Shown here piece by piece: positions 15,558-25,664 of a DNA stretch of 64,000 nt. Each line of letters begins with the position of its first letter. The stretch's first letter is position 1. Origin of the DNA: Bacillus sp. ISL-7. GTDB lineage: Bacteria; Bacillota; Bacilli; Bacillales_B; DSM-18226. Under the pieces are notes generated by a model, which did not search any database, was not told the DNA's origin, and saw only the letters and a program-made list of their open reading frames with translations. The stretch spans positions 33,690-97,689 of the forward strand of contig NZ_JAGGQW010000066.1 in assembly GCF_018613065.1 (NCBI RefSeq), written 5' to 3'. The position numbers and the translations under genes are program-made.

Positions 15558-16403
15558 ATGGGAAAAATAGCAATTATTGGTGCAGGTTCGATGGCTGAGG
15601 CATTCATTTCAGGAATTCTTGAAAATGGGCTAATTAATAAAAAAAATATCTGGATTACAAACAATTCTAATCAAGAAAGATTAACTAATTTAGAAACTCG
15701 TTATGGAATTCGAACGACTTATAATTTGAATGAACTGTTTGATCAAGCGGACATTGTGATGTTAGCAATGAAACCAAAGGATGTCGCGACAGCCGTCCAA
15801 TCCATTCGGGAACACTTAACGGAACAAATGCTCGTCGTCTCAGTCTTAGCTGGTGTTTCCATGATGACAATTGAAACATTGGCAAAATTACCACTTGCGA
15901 TTGTAAGGTCGATGCCAAACACTTCGGCTGCTGTTGGAAAATCGGCCACCGCTGTTGCCGTGAATCAACGTGTTACCGAGCAGCAGTTAGAAACAACCAA
16001 GAACTTGTTTGGAACAGTTGGCTTGGCTTCTTTTGTAGAAGAAGAGCAGTTAGATGCCGTTACGGGGCTATCAGGAAGTGGGCCAGCCTATATTTATTAT
16101 CTTATCGAAGCCATGGAAAAAAGTGCAGTAGAAGTAGGACTAGACAAAGAAATGGCCAGTGAACTGATTGTTCAAACACTACTTGGGGCAGCAGAGATGG
16201 TGAAAAAATCAAGCAAATCATCTACTCAACTGCGTATGGAAGTAACAAGCCCTGGCGGAACAACAGAAGCTGGCATTAGAGTTCTTGAAGGACACGGCGT
16301 CCAGCAAGCATTTATTTCATGTATTAAAGCAGCAACTGCGCAATCCAAAAAAATGGGGGAAGAATTAAGTTCTAGGCTTCAGACTGCAGACCAAACTTCC
16401 TAA
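15558..16403 (+). CDS. proI: Pyrroline-5-carboxylate reductase
   Basis: Last step of proline synthesis: pyrroline-5-carboxylate to proline with NADPH. Start is the ATG at 15558 behind GGAGG; the frame stays open upstream through the T-box terminator, but that stretch is leader RNA. 281 residues. Rossmann motif IIGAGSMAEAF (about 5-15), VVSVLAGVS near 96, RSMPNT near 119, and the P5CR signature LSGSGPAYIYYLIEAM (about 171-186) with SPGGTTEAGI near 233. Expression should respond to proline limitation through the leader. Confidence 0.95.
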   Translation: MGKIAIIGAGSMAEAFISGILENGLINKKNIWITNNSNQERLTNLETRYGIRTTYNLNELFDQADIVMLAMKPKDVATAVQSIREHLTEQMLVVSVLAGVSMMTIETLAKLPLAIVRSMPNTSAAVGKSATAVAVNQRVTEQQLETTKNLFGTVGLASFVEEEQLDAVTGLSGSGPAYIYYLIEAMEKSAVEVGLDKEMASELIVQTLLGAAEMVKKSSKSSTQLRMEVTSPGGTTEAGIRVLEGHGVQQAFISCIKAATAQSKKMGEELSSRLQTADQTS

Positions 16404-16462
16404 ATTGGACTTTTGCCTAGTTTACATTACACTAGTGAAAAAAGGCTAGGGAAGTGTCGTGG

Positions 16463-17602
16463 ATGCTAACGATCTTATTTTCTTTAGGTATGCTAGTCTG
16501 GACTATTTTTCTTTTAGACGGACTGATTGGTTTACGAAAAATAGATCCGCTGGAAAAAGAAGCAGGCATGGAGCTTGGACCGCTATTATCTGTAGTAGTT
16601 GCCGCTCGTAATGAGGAAAAACAAATCGAAGCAAGTATCCTTAGTCAGCTGGAGCAAACCTACAAAAATGTGGAATGGATACTTGTCAATGATCGGTCAA
16701 CTGACATGACTGGAACCATTATGGAAGAATTAACAAAAATAGACCCGCGCCTAAAAGTCATCCATGTTGATCAATTGCCTGAGGGCTGGCTTGGGAAGAA
16801 TAACGCTTTGTACACGGGCGCACTTCAAGCTTCAGGGAAATGGCTATTGTTTACCGATGCTGACGTAAAATTTGAAAAACAAGCCTTCGCAAAAGCGCTC
16901 CACTATTTTGAAAGACACGAGCTTGACCATCTAACCGCTGCACCAAACTTAAGCGCTAACCGATTTTGGTTAAAATCATTTGTTGCCTTTTTCCTGTTTG
17001 GTTTTTCTTATTTTAAACGTCCTTGGTTGGCAAATAACCCAAAATCAAAAATCGGAACAGGGATTGGTGCGTTTATTCTTGTTTTAAAAAAATCTTATGA
17101 ATCGTTTGGAACACATGAGAAGATAAAAATGCGGCCGGACGATGACCTGCAACTTGGGATGAAAATGAAAAAAGCAGGCTACCGACAAAGAATTGTGACT
17201 GCACTTCATCTAATCGAAGTGGAATGGTATGGAAGTTTAAAAGAAGCATTAGTTGGACTAGAGAAAAATACATTTGCCGGATTGCACTATCGTATCAGCA
17301 TGGTGATCTTTGCAATCCTCGGGGTTTTTATCACCAACGTTCTGCCTTTTGTGATGATTTTTTCAGGGAATACAACAGTTGCTCTATTAAGCTTTGGAAA
17401 TATTGTTCTTTGCGGAATTCTTTATGTGGTTGTCATAAAAAAATTAACCTTATTCTCCCCTATGATGTTTTTGGTCTTTCCAATCACTGCCTTACTGTTT
17501 ATTTATTCGATTATTCGGGCGAGCCTTCTTACCTTTAAGCGCGGCGGTATTGTTTGGAGAGGAACCACCTATCGGTTAAGTGAACTGCGAGAAAAAGATT
17601 AG
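16463..17602 (+). CDS. Family 2 glycosyltransferase, CrtQ/HpnB-like
   Basis: Membrane glycosyltransferase of unknown acceptor. ATG at 16463 has AGGGA 10 bases upstream; the GTG at 16454 is too close to it. 379 residues: a signal-anchor (ILFSLGMLVWTIFLLDGLIG, about 4-23), a GT-A domain with VAARNEE (about 46), NDRSTD (about 75), DxD in FTDADV (about 131) and RPDDDLQLG (about 218), and three C-terminal membrane helices (about 280-365). This arrangement is shared by carotenoid glycosyltransferases and hopanoid-associated HpnB. It is absent at this place in B. subtilis. No carotenoid or hopanoid genes are visible nearby. Confidence 0.82.
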   Translation: MLTILFSLGMLVWTIFLLDGLIGLRKIDPLEKEAGMELGPLLSVVVAARNEEKQIEASILSQLEQTYKNVEWILVNDRSTDMTGTIMEELTKIDPRLKVIHVDQLPEGWLGKNNALYTGALQASGKWLLFTDADVKFEKQAFAKALHYFERHELDHLTAAPNLSANRFWLKSFVAFFLFGFSYFKRPWLANNPKSKIGTGIGAFILVLKKSYESFGTHEKIKMRPDDDLQLGMKMKKAGYRQRIVTALHLIEVEWYGSLKEALVGLEKNTFAGLHYRISMVIFAILGVFITNVLPFVMIFSGNTTVALLSFGNIVLCGILYVVVIKKLTLFSPMMFLVFPITALLFIYSIIRASLLTFKRGGIVWRGTTYRLSELREKD

Positions 17603-17614
17603 AAGCTTGATTTT

Positions 17615-17642
17615 TTCATTAAAAAGATCCTTTTGCTATACT
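17615..17642 (+). promoter_or_regulatory. Sigma-A promoter of namA
   Basis: TTCATT (17615-17620), 16 bases, TATACT (17637-17642), 40 bases before the start codon. Confidence 0.45.
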
Positions 17643-17682
17643 AGAAAAGGATAATTCAGATTGAATTCAGGAGGCTTCTGAA

Positions 17683-18699
17683 ATGGCAGTAAAACTATTT
17701 TCACCCTATACAATAAAGGGTGTTACACTTAAAAATCGAATAGTAATGTCACCGATGTGCATGTATTCCAGTCATGAAGATGGCCATGTTCAAAACTGGC
17801 ATCGAACCCACTACACAAGCAGGGCGGTCGGTCAGGTTGGTCTAATTATTGTTGAAGCAACATCAGTAACACCTCAAGGCAGGATATCCCCTAGAGATTT
17901 AGGAATCTGGAGCGATGAGCATATAGAGGGCTTTTCTGAGCTTGTTGGTCTTATGAAGGAGCATGGTGCCAAGACTGGGATTCAACTCGCTCATGCCGGC
18001 AGAAAAGCCGTATTAGAAGGTGAAATTCTTGCCCCTTCTGCACTTGCTTTTAAAGAAAACATGAAAACACCAAAGGAAATGTCCAAAACGGATATTGAAG
18101 AAACAGTAGAAGCATTTAAAAAAGGCGCGGAGCGTGCAGCAAAAGCCGGTTTCGATGTGATTGAAATCCATGGTGCTCATGGGTATCTTATCAATGAATT
18201 CCTTTCACCACTTTCCAATAAAAGAACCGATGAATACGGCGGTTCGGCTGAAAACCGCTACCGAATCCTCCGAGAAGTGATTGATGCAGTGAAAACCGTT
18301 TGGGAAGGTCCATTATTTGTGAGAGTATCTGCTCATGATTACCACGCAGAAGGATTAACCGCTGAAGATTACATAACGTTCGCCCAATGGATGAAAGAAC
18401 AAGGTGTTGATTTAATTGATGTTAGCTCAGGTGCCGTTGTACCTGCCCATATTCACGTTTATCCTGGATATCAAGTGAAATTCTCAGAGACCATAAAGAC
18501 TGGCGCCGATATCTCAACAGGTGCGGTGGGATTAATCACTTCCGGGATCCAGGGCGAGGAAATTTTACAAAATGACAGAGCTGATTTAGTCTTCCTAGCT
18601 CGTGAATTACTTCGCGACCCATATTGGGCCCGGACAGCAGCAAAAGAATTAGGGGTTCCAATTGAGGGACCTAAACAATACGAGCGCGGCTGGTTATAA
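17683..18699 (+). CDS. namA: NADPH dehydrogenase NamA (YqjM), old yellow enzyme
   Basis: FMN enzyme reducing activated C=C bonds of enones and nitro compounds, linked to oxidative stress defence. 338 residues, identical to B. subtilis YqjM. Family-specific Cys and Tyr lie in MSPMCMYSS (about 22-30), the substrate His pair in [13 protein letters not shown] (about 162-174), the FMN loop in RTDEYGGS (about 182-189), and the C-terminal arginine finger in RGW at the end. GGAGG is 8 bases before the ATG. Confidence 0.96.
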   Translation: MAVKLFSPYTIKGVTLKNRIVMSPMCMYSSHEDGHVQNWHRTHYTSRAVGQVGLIIVEATSVTPQGRISPRDLGIWSDEHIEGFSELVGLMKEHGAKTGIQLAHAGRKAVLEGEILAPSALAFKENMKTPKEMSKTDIEETVEAFKKGAERAAKAGFDVIEIHGAHGYLINEFLSPLSNKRTDEYGGSAENRYRILREVIDAVKTVWEGPLFVRVSAHDYHAEGLTAEDYITFAQWMKEQGVDLIDVSSGAVVPAHIHVYPGYQVKFSETIKTGADISTGAVGLITSGIQGEEILQNDRADLVFLARELLRDPYWARTAAKELGVPIEGPKQYERGWL

Positions 18700-18705
18700 A
18701 TCAAA

Positions 18706-18736
18706 AAGAGGGTGTCTTCTAAATGGACATCCTCTT
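18706..18736 (+). terminator. Hairpin after namA
   Basis: AAGAGGGTGTC and GACATCCTCTT pair over 11 bases (one G-U) around a 9-base loop, 6 bases past the namA stop. There is no long T run after it, so termination may be partial. Confidence 0.6.
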
Positions 18737-18824
18737 CTTATGTCTATCATCAGCAGGCAATTTATTTTATTTGCGAAAAACCCGGTTTTATTTGCGAATC
18801 AAAAAAATTAGCGAATGTCCCTAT

Positions 18825-19751
18825 TTAATTTCGAAGAGGAATATTTATTTCTTTAAAATCCTCAGCTATATCTGTATTCGGAAAAACTTCCTTTGCCTCA
18901 TCCACCAATTCCCGCCAAGCATTTCGATCATAACGGGAGCTTAAATGGGTTAGACACAGTTGCTTACAACCGGCCTTCTTAGCAACTTCTGCTGCCTGAT
19001 GTGTGGTTGAATGAAAATAGTCGTGGGCAAGTTTTTCTTCATCCGCTGAAAAAGTCGCTTCATGCACCAAAAGATCTGCATTTTCAGCCAATGAAATCGC
19101 ATTTTCGCAGTACCGTGTGTCCCCTAGAACCGTGACAATTCTCCCCTTCTGTTCAGGACCTAGAAACTTACTCGGATCAATTGTCCTGCCGTCTTCAAGG
19201 GTAACTGTTTCACCATTTTTAATTTGTCTAAAAATGGGCCCTGGCTGTACTCCCGCTTCCTTTAGCTTATCAGCAAGTAATGTTCCAGGCCGATTCTTTT
19301 CGACAATTCGATACCCATATGAAGGGATGCCATGATCTAACCTGAGGGCTTCCACTGTAAACTGCTCATCTTCAAAAAGAATCCCCTCGTCAATTTCAAT
19401 AACAGTTAGCGGGTATTTCAAATAGGTCTGGCTTAATGAAAGGCTGACATGAATATAGTCCTTAATCCCTTTTGGTCCATAAACCGTTACCTCGGATTCT
19501 CCGCCTTGAAAAGAGCGGCTTGATAATAATCCAGGCAGACCATAGATATGATCACCATGAAGGTGAGTAATAAAGATTTTTTCAATTCTACGAGGTTTTA
19601 ACGATGTATGTAAAATTTGATGCTGGGTCGCCTCACCGGCATCAAATAACCAAACGGCCCCCCGCTCTTCTAACAATTTCAGTGCAATTGACGTCACATT
19701 GCGGAGTTTTGCCGGCATCCCCGCCCCTGTTCCTAAGAAAAATATATCCAC
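18825..19751 (-). CDS. rnz: Ribonuclease Z
   Basis: Cuts the 3' trailer of tRNA precursors that lack an encoded CCA. 308 residues. GTG start with AGGAG 9 bases upstream. The zinc site is [14 protein letters not shown] (about 60-73) and later ligands are in [16 protein letters not shown] and LTHLSSRY (about 269). An exosite segment ([17 protein letters not shown]) is present. Orthologue of B. subtilis YqjK, near namA and zwf as there. Confidence 0.95.
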   Translation of the reverse strand: MDIFFLGTGAGMPAKLRNVTSIALKLLEERGAVWLFDAGEATQHQILHTSLKPRRIEKIFITHLHGDHIYGLPGLLSSRSFQGGESEVTVYGPKGIKDYIHVSLSLSQTYLKYPLTVIEIDEGILFEDEQFTVEALRLDHGIPSYGYRIVEKNRPGTLLADKLKEAGVQPGPIFRQIKNGETVTLEDGRTIDPSKFLGPEQKGRIVTVLGDTRYCENAISLAENADLLVHEATFSADEEKLAHDYFHSTTHQAAEVAKKAGCKQLCLTHLSSRYDRNAWRELVDEAKEVFPNTDIAEDFKEINIPLRN

Positions 19752-19900
19752 TAATAATAGCTCCTCTCAATCCGTTCCTTTTATCCAATATTGTTAATAT
19801 AGCACAAAAAGAAATCAATTTCTCCCTAGGGGACCTTTAATTAATAAGTGAATAGCACGGACTATTATGTGAAAAATAATTGAGACTTGAATGTTTTATT

Positions 19901-19928
19901 TTTGCGAAGTCTAACGGAATGCTATAAA
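19901..19928 (+). promoter_or_regulatory. Probable zwf promoter
   Basis: TTTGCG (19901-19906), 16 bases, TATAAA (19923-19928), about 60 bases before the chosen start. The -35 is weak. Confidence 0.4.
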
Positions 19929-19989
19929 ATCAAGAAATGTGATATTTGTTGATTTTACAATTTACATAAATAGAAAAGAGGTTTTTATT

Positions 19990-21492
19990 TTGACGCAAAC
20001 TGGAAACGTGACTTCATTAATTATGATTTTTGGTGCGACTGGTGATTTAGCAAAACGGAAGTTGTTTCCTTCCCTTTACCGGTTATTTGAGAAAGGCAAA
20101 TTAAATAAATTTGCGGTTATTGGGGTGGCCAGAAGGTCCCTTTCTAACGATGAGTTTCAACATTCCGTTAAAGACTCCGTATTATCTGCATTAGGAAACA
20201 AAGACAAGATTGATGAATTTATCTCCCATTTTTACTATCAATCACATGATGTCGCTGATTCCAATTCATATGCAATATTAAAAAATTTAGCAGATGAGAT
20301 TGATGGAAATTATCATTTAGAAGGGAATCGCATTTTTTATCTCGCCATGGCTCCAGAATTTTTCGGAACCATCGCCTTGCATTTAAAATCAGATAAACTG
20401 ACGGATGTAAAAGGCTACAAACGACTTGTGATTGAGAAGCCATTCGGACATGACTTAGCCTCTGCAATCGAGCTTAATAAACAAATCAGAAGTGCGTTTA
20501 AGGAAAAAGAAGTTTATCGTATCGACCACTATTTAGGCAAAGAAATGGTCCGGAACATCGAAGTAATACGTTTCGCCAATGCTATTTTTGAACCGCTTTG
20601 GAATAACCGCTATATCTCAAATATTCAAATCACCTCAAGTGAAATACTCGGTGTCGAAGAGCGCGGCCGTTATTATGAAACAAGCGGGGCCCTTAGAGAT
20701 ATGCTTCAAAACCATATGATGCAAATGGTAGCCTTGCTTGCGATGGAACCACCTATTAACCTTACAACCGACGAAATCCGTTCCGAAAAGGTTCGTGTAT
20801 TTCGAGCACTTCGAACCGTTGAGGGCGAACAAGTAAATAATTATTTTGTTCGCGGACAATACGGTGAGGGCACGGTTGAGGATGTCCAGGTTCCTGCCTA
20901 TCGTGATGAACCAACGGTGGACAAAGAATCGAATACAGAAACCTTTGTCGCAGGGAAAATTATGATCGATAATTTCCGCTGGGCTGGTGTTCCTTTTTAC
21001 ATCCGTACTGGGAAAAGAATGTCGACAAAATCAACAAAAATTGTCGTTCAATTTAAAGATATTCCAATGAATTTATATTACCAAACTGACAAAATGTTAA
21101 ATCCGAACCTCCTTGTGATTCATATTCAACCAGAGGAGGGAATTACCCTGCACCTAAACGCCAAGAAAGCGGGCGGACATTTGGATGCGCAAGAAGTAAA
21201 ACTTAGCTTTGCCAATACTGGAATCCATGCGATGAACACTCCTGAAGGCTATGAAAAACTTCTTTTGGATTGTATGCGAGGGGATGCTACAAATTTCACG
21301 CATTGGGATGAAGTCGCCTATTCCTGGAGCTTTGTTGATAAAATTTCGGCGGTTTGGGAAAACACGAAGGCTGATTACTTCCCCAATTATCAGTCAGGGA
21401 CAATGGGTCCCAAAGAGGTGGATGAACTCTTAGAAAAAGACGGCTACTTCTGGTGGCCTGTAACAGGTCTAGACGTCGATATTTGTAAGTAA
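19990..21492 (+). CDS. zwf: Glucose-6-phosphate 1-dehydrogenase
   Basis: First step of the oxidative pentose phosphate pathway, making NADPH. I start at TTG 19990, 8 bases after AAAGAGG; an earlier in-frame ATG at 19939 would add 17 residues and has no ribosome site. 500 residues. NADP motif IFGATGDLAKRKL (about 12-24), active-site RIDHYLGKEMVRN (about 177-189), and EKPFGHD near 149. Usually followed or preceded by gnd in Bacillus; no gnd is present here. A strong shared terminator follows. Confidence 0.95.
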   Translation: MTQTGNVTSLIMIFGATGDLAKRKLFPSLYRLFEKGKLNKFAVIGVARRSLSNDEFQHSVKDSVLSALGNKDKIDEFISHFYYQSHDVADSNSYAILKNLADEIDGNYHLEGNRIFYLAMAPEFFGTIALHLKSDKLTDVKGYKRLVIEKPFGHDLASAIELNKQIRSAFKEKEVYRIDHYLGKEMVRNIEVIRFANAIFEPLWNNRYISNIQITSSEILGVEERGRYYETSGALRDMLQNHMMQMVALLAMEPPINLTTDEIRSEKVRVFRALRTVEGEQVNNYFVRGQYGEGTVEDVQVPAYRDEPTVDKESNTETFVAGKIMIDNFRWAGVPFYIRTGKRMSTKSTKIVVQFKDIPMNLYYQTDKMLNPNLLVIHIQPEEGITLHLNAKKAGGHLDAQEVKLSFANTGIHAMNTPEGYEKLLLDCMRGDATNFTHWDEVAYSWSFVDKISAVWENTKADYFPNYQSGTMGPKEVDELLEKDGYFWWPVTGLDVDICK

Positions 21493-21498
21493 ATAATC

Positions 21499-21537
21499 AA
21501 AAGCACCACTTTGTTATAACAGCAAAGTGGTGCTTTT
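21499..21537. terminator. Bidirectional terminator between zwf and dinB
   Basis: AAAAGCACCACTTTG, 9-base loop, CAAAGTGGTGCTTTT: 15 perfect pairs with T runs both ways. It touches the dinB stop. Confidence 0.93.
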
Positions 21538-22814
21538 TAGTCTAGATCATTATTTTTATTAGGAAAGGTCCGCAGAAAATCTTTATTAAAGCTTGTTCCA
21601 GTCCCGATATTGTGAGAACCATCCATTTGGTGCGACCCCGCATTTTCAATGATACTTTTCCCGTACTTTTCACGAAGACTAGATAAGGTATTAAGTAACG
21701 GCTCTTTTTTCGCATCCTTTTCATAGGAAAATAAATCTAACTGTTTATAGGCATGATCATGATCCACTAAATCATTGCCTGTGATCCCTAACAATCGAAT
21801 AGCATCTCCATTCCAAGCTTTTAGAAAAATCTGCTGCGCAAAGGAAGAAATGTCATCTTTATGACTGATGGGGTTGGGAAGCTTTTTACTTCTGGTAATT
21901 GTCTTCCGATCCTTATAGCGAATTGTAATTCCAAGAGTTCCGGCAAGGACATTCTTTCTCTTCAGCCTGATAGAGACCGTTTCGGCTAATGATGTTAACA
22001 CACGAAAAAGTTCATGCTGATTACTAACATCCTTAGGCAGTGTTGTTGAATTACCGATACTCTTAAATTCTTCAATCGATTCCGGGTCAACAAGGCGATG
22101 ATCAATCCCATTGGCTCTTTCTTTTAATCGAAGGCCATTAATGCCTAGAAGCGTTTTAAGTTGAATCTCATTGCCTTTTGCTAATTCACCAATGGTGTGA
22201 ATCCCAATTGTCTGTAACTTTTCCGCTGTCTTCTTCCCGACACCATGCATTTCGTTCGTGTTCAAGGGCCAAAGAACGTTTGGTATATCACGCTTACGAA
22301 GAATCGTAATTCCCATTGGCTTTTTCATATCTGAAGCCGTTTTTGCTAAAAATTTATTTGGAGCTATACCTATGCTGCAAGGTATATCTAGTTGTTCCAG
22401 AATCCTTTTTTGAATGCTTTCAGCGATTTCTATCGGGCTGCCGTATTCAAAGCTTTCCGTTATATCTAAGTATCCCTCGTCAATCGAAACGGGCTCTACA
22501 AGCTCTGTATAGTGCCTGAGAATTTCAAACATACCAATGGAAACGGCCCGATAACGCTCAAAATTAGGTTTCATGACGATTAACTGCGGACAAAGTTTTC
22601 TCGCTTCCCAAAGCGGCATCGTCGTTTTCACACCAAATTTTCTTGCATCGTAATTGCAGGTTACAATGATCCCTCTGCGCTCCTCGACATTTCCAGCAAT
22701 TGCGAGCGGTTTACCCTTCAGTTTGGGATCATAGGCCATTTCAACCGACGCATAAAAGCTATTCATATCAACATGTAAAATGACTTTTCCGTTTTTCGGA
22801 TACATTTCCTTCAT
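21537..22814 (-). CDS. dinB: DNA polymerase IV (PolY1, YqjH)
   Basis: Error-prone translesion polymerase. 425 residues. Catalytic residues lie in LHVDMNSFYASVE (about 13-25) and PVSIDEGYLDIT (about 107-118). Thumb helix-hairpin-helix MHGVGKKTAEKL near 190, little finger to about 350, then QLDLFSY (about 361-367), a beta-clamp motif, and a poorly conserved tail of about 55 residues. AAGGA lies 9 bases before the ATG. No LexA box was seen just upstream, unlike yqjW. Confidence 0.94.
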   Translation of the reverse strand: MKEMYPKNGKVILHVDMNSFYASVEMAYDPKLKGKPLAIAGNVEERRGIIVTCNYDARKFGVKTTMPLWEARKLCPQLIVMKPNFERYRAVSIGMFEILRHYTELVEPVSIDEGYLDITESFEYGSPIEIAESIQKRILEQLDIPCSIGIAPNKFLAKTASDMKKPMGITILRKRDIPNVLWPLNTNEMHGVGKKTAEKLQTIGIHTIGELAKGNEIQLKTLLGINGLRLKERANGIDHRLVDPESIEEFKSIGNSTTLPKDVSNQHELFRVLTSLAETVSIRLKRKNVLAGTLGITIRYKDRKTITRSKKLPNPISHKDDISSFAQQIFLKAWNGDAIRLLGITGNDLVDHDHAYKQLDLFSYEKDAKKEPLLNTLSSLREKYGKSIIENAGSHQMDGSHNIGTGTSFNKDFLRTFPNKNNDLD

Positions 22815-22857
22815 GCTGGCACTTCCTTACCACATTTTCTTCCCTAATTATATCAAA

Positions 22858-22885
22858 AAGGAGAACCATCAGTTAGGTTCTCCTT
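22858..22885 (-). terminator. Intrinsic terminator after the PepT-like gene
   Basis: AAGGAGAACC, 8-base loop, GGTTCTCCTT, then TTTGATAT on the minus strand, 9 bases after the stop. Confidence 0.9.
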
Positions 22886-22894
22886 ACAACTACA

Positions 22895-24016
22895 TTATTG
22901 ATTTGCCACTTCATCGATAATCGCAAGTGTCATTTCTGCAAGCTTATACAATTCTTCAACCGGCATGCGTTCGTTTGTTGTATGGATTTCTTCATAGCCG
23001 ACTGCAAGATTGACCGTTGGAATATTAAACCCAGCAAAAACGTTGGCATCACTGCCTCCGCCGCTATGCTGCAGTTCACAACTGCGGCCAATTTTTGCCG
23101 CTGCCTTGCGTGCAACTTCTACAACATGATCGCCTTCGCCAAATTTAAAGCCTGGATACATGATTTCCACATCTACCTCTGCTCTGCCACCCATTTGTGC
23201 TGCAACTGTTTCAAATGCATCCTTCATTTTGCTTACCTGAGCCTGCATTTTTTCAGGGATAAGCGAACGTGCCTCTGCTAAAATATCAACACGGTCACAA
23301 ACGATGTTAGTTGCCTGACCGCCTTCAAACCGGCCAATGTTTGCTGTGGTTTCGTGATCTATTCTTCCTAATGGCATCTTCGCAATCGATTTTGCGGCAA
23401 TTGTAATCGCTGAAACTCCTTTTTCAGGTGCCACACCGGCATGAGCCGTTTTACCGTAAATAACTGTTTTTACCTTTGCTTGTGTCGGAGCAGCAACAAC
23501 TATGTTACCAACTAAGCCATCACTATCCAGTGCGTAGCCAAATTTTGCTTTCATCAATGAAGAATCAAGTGCTTTTGCACCTACAAGACCTGATTCTTCT
23601 CCGACAGTGATGACAAATTGAATCAAACCATGAGGTAGATTTTGTTCTTTTAATTGACGAATGGTTTCAAGCATGACAGAAATACCTGTTTTATCATCTG
23701 CCCCTAAGATCGTGGTGCCATCTGTAACCACATAACCCTCTTTAATCGATGGTTTCACACCTTTAGCCGGTGTAACAGTATCCATATGACAGGTAAAATA
23801 AATCGGGTCAACACCCTCTTTAGTTGCCGCAAGCGTGCAAACTAGATTCCCTGCACCATGGCCTGTTACAGCGGTGGTATCATCTTCAAATACATCGAGT
23901 CCTAACTCAGTAAATTTTTGTTTTAATACCTTTGCAATTTCAGCCTCGAATTTTGTTTCTGAGTCAATTTGCACAAGTTCTAAAAATTCATTCAACAGAC
24001 GTTCCTGATTAACCAT
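22895..24016 (-). CDS. yqjE: M20-family peptidase, PepT-like (YqjE)
   Basis: Probable zinc aminopeptidase of the tripeptidase T group. 373 residues. Metal and catalytic motifs: TCHMDTVTP (about 74-82), LGADDKTGI (about 104-112), VGEESGLVGA (about 138-147; Glu base), ALDSDG (about 163) and a late His in IHTTNERM (about 345). A dimerisation (lid) domain lies at about 180-290. YqjE of B. subtilis is the orthologue by order. Substrate not known. Confidence 0.9.
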   Translation of the reverse strand: MVNQERLLNEFLELVQIDSETKFEAEIAKVLKQKFTELGLDVFEDDTTAVTGHGAGNLVCTLAATKEGVDPIYFTCHMDTVTPAKGVKPSIKEGYVVTDGTTILGADDKTGISVMLETIRQLKEQNLPHGLIQFVITVGEESGLVGAKALDSSLMKAKFGYALDSDGLVGNIVVAAPTQAKVKTVIYGKTAHAGVAPEKGVSAITIAAKSIAKMPLGRIDHETTANIGRFEGGQATNIVCDRVDILAEARSLIPEKMQAQVSKMKDAFETVAAQMGGRAEVDVEIMYPGFKFGEGDHVVEVARKAAAKIGRSCELQHSGGGSDANVFAGFNIPTVNLAVGYEEIHTTNERMPVEELYKLAEMTLAIIDEVANQ

Positions 24017-24113
24017 TATATTGACCCTCCATGTTATGTAATCACTATTTCAGTATACCTCTTTCTTATTCATATCATCAAATGAAAGAGGAGGAAGTCA
24101 ATTTCAAATTATA

Positions 24114-25664
24114 CTATAGTGGAATATTCCCATGTTTTTTGTAAGGTCTTGACTCTTTTTTATTTCTAAGCATTTCTAGTCCCTGCACTATTTTCAATCT
24201 TGTTTCTCTTGGATCAATGACATCATCGACCATGCCTCTGCTCGCCGCCACATAAGGATTGGCAAACTTTTCACGGTATTCATCGATTTTTTGCTGCCTG
24301 GTCTGTTCAGGATCTTCGCTATTATTAATTTCCTTGGCAAAAATGATATTGGCTGCTCCTTGTGGACCCATAACAGCAATTTCCGCATTGGGCCAAGCAA
24401 ATACCAAGTCAGCACCAATTGACTTACTATTTAACGCCACATAGGCACCGCCATAGGCTTTTCTTAAAATAACCGTCAATTTCGGAACTGTCGCCTCGGA
24501 ATAGGCAAATAATATTTTAGCTCCATGGCGAATGATTCCCCCGTGTTCTTGTTTAACTCCCGGGAAGAAGCCTGTAACATCTTCAAACGTTATGATTGGA
24601 ATATTAAAAGAATCACAGGTTCGGATAAACCGAGCTGCCTTATCAGAGGAATCAATATCCAAGCCGCCAGCCATCACCCTAGGCTGATTACAGACAAGCC
24701 CTACTGATTCACCTTTGATACGTGCAAAGCCAACGACAATATTTCTAGCAAAGTCCTTATGAATTTCCATGAAAGAGTCCTCGTCAACAACATGCTCAAT
24801 GACTTTTCGGACATCGTATGGACGAACGGTATCGAAGGGAATAACATCCATTAAGTCAGGACGGTAGTCTTCTTCCTCCTGCACCTCAAATCTTGGAGGC
24901 TTCTCTTGATTATTTTGCGGCAGATAACTCAAAAGCCTGCGGACGTTCTGTAACACCTCTACTTCCGAATCGGAATGAAAATGGGCATTCCCGCTAATGG
25001 AGCTATGTACATTGGCACCGCCCAGTTCTTCAGCTGATATTTTCTCCCCTGTCACTGTTTCGATGACTTTAGGTCCCGTAATAAACATTTGACTCGTTTT
25101 TTCAACCATAAACACAAAATCAGTAATTGCTGGTGAATAGACGGCACCACCTGCACAAGGGCCCAAGATTACTGAGATTTGCGGAATCACACCGGAATAA
25201 ATGGCATTTCGGTAAAAAATATGTCCGTATCCATCTAAGGAAACAACACCTTCTTGAATGCGAGCCCCGCCAGAATCATTTAGACCGATAAAGGGTGCCC
25301 CATTTTTCGCTGCTAAATCCATCACATTCGCAATTTTCTTGGCATGCATTTCCCCTAATGCACCGCCAAAGACCGTAAAATCCTGCGAAAAAAGATAAAT
25401 GGGCCGACCATTAACTTTGCCGTAACCAGTCACTACCCCGTCCCCTGGGCCCTTTTGTTCGTCGAGACCAAAATCATTGGTACGGTGTTCAATAAAGGGA
25501 TTTAATTCAAAAAACGTCCCTTTGTCTACCAACAGATCGATTCTTTCTCTCGCCGTCAATTTTCCTTTTTCATGCTGCTTCTCAATTCGCTCGTCACCGC
25601 CACCGAGTTCAACCTCGCGACGTTTATCATACAACTCATTTATTTTTTCATAGATGTCTGTCAT
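24114..25664 (-). CDS. yqjD: Acyl-CoA carboxylase beta subunit (propionyl/methylmalonyl-CoA carboxyltransferase)
   Basis: Carboxyltransferase moving CO2 from biotin to an acyl-CoA, most likely propionyl-CoA giving (S)-methylmalonyl-CoA. 516 residues, the PccB length. Two crotonase-like halves; oxyanion motifs INDSGGARIQEGV-type near 110-125, GPCAGGAVYSPAI near 147, and C-terminal RKAYGGAYVALNSK near 395. Start follows the mce stop with no gap (TAA ATG). No biotin carboxylase or biotin carrier gene is adjacent; these must come from elsewhere. A decarboxylase role has been suggested for such genes but is not shown by sequence. Confidence 0.88.
   Translation of the reverse strand: MTDIYEKINELYDKRREVELGGGDERIEKQHEKGKLTARERIDLLVDKGTFFELNPFIEHRTNDFGLDEQKGPGDGVVTGYGKVNGRPIYLFSQDFTVFGGALGEMHAKKIANVMDLAAKNGAPFIGLNDSGGARIQEGVVSLDGYGHIFYRNAIYSGVIPQISVILGPCAGGAVYSPAITDFVFMVEKTSQMFITGPKVIETVTGEKISAEELGGANVHSSISGNAHFHSDSEVEVLQNVRRLLSYLPQNNQEKPPRFEVQEEEDYRPDLMDVIPFDTVRPYDVRKVIEHVVDEDSFMEIHKDFARNIVVGFARIKGESVGLVCNQPRVMAGGLDIDSSDKAARFIRTCDSFNIPIITFEDVTGFFPGVKQEHGGIIRHGAKILFAYSEATVPKLTVILRKAYGGAYVALNSKSIGADLVFAWPNAEIAVMGPQGAANIIFAKEINNSEDPEQTRQQKIDEYREKFANPYVAASRGMVDDVIDPRETRLKIVQGLEMLRNKKESRPYKKHGNIPL

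Noticed and set aside
22898..23281. 127-residue plus-strand frame, Cys/Phe-rich
   Set aside because: Shadow of the PepT-like gene with odd composition.
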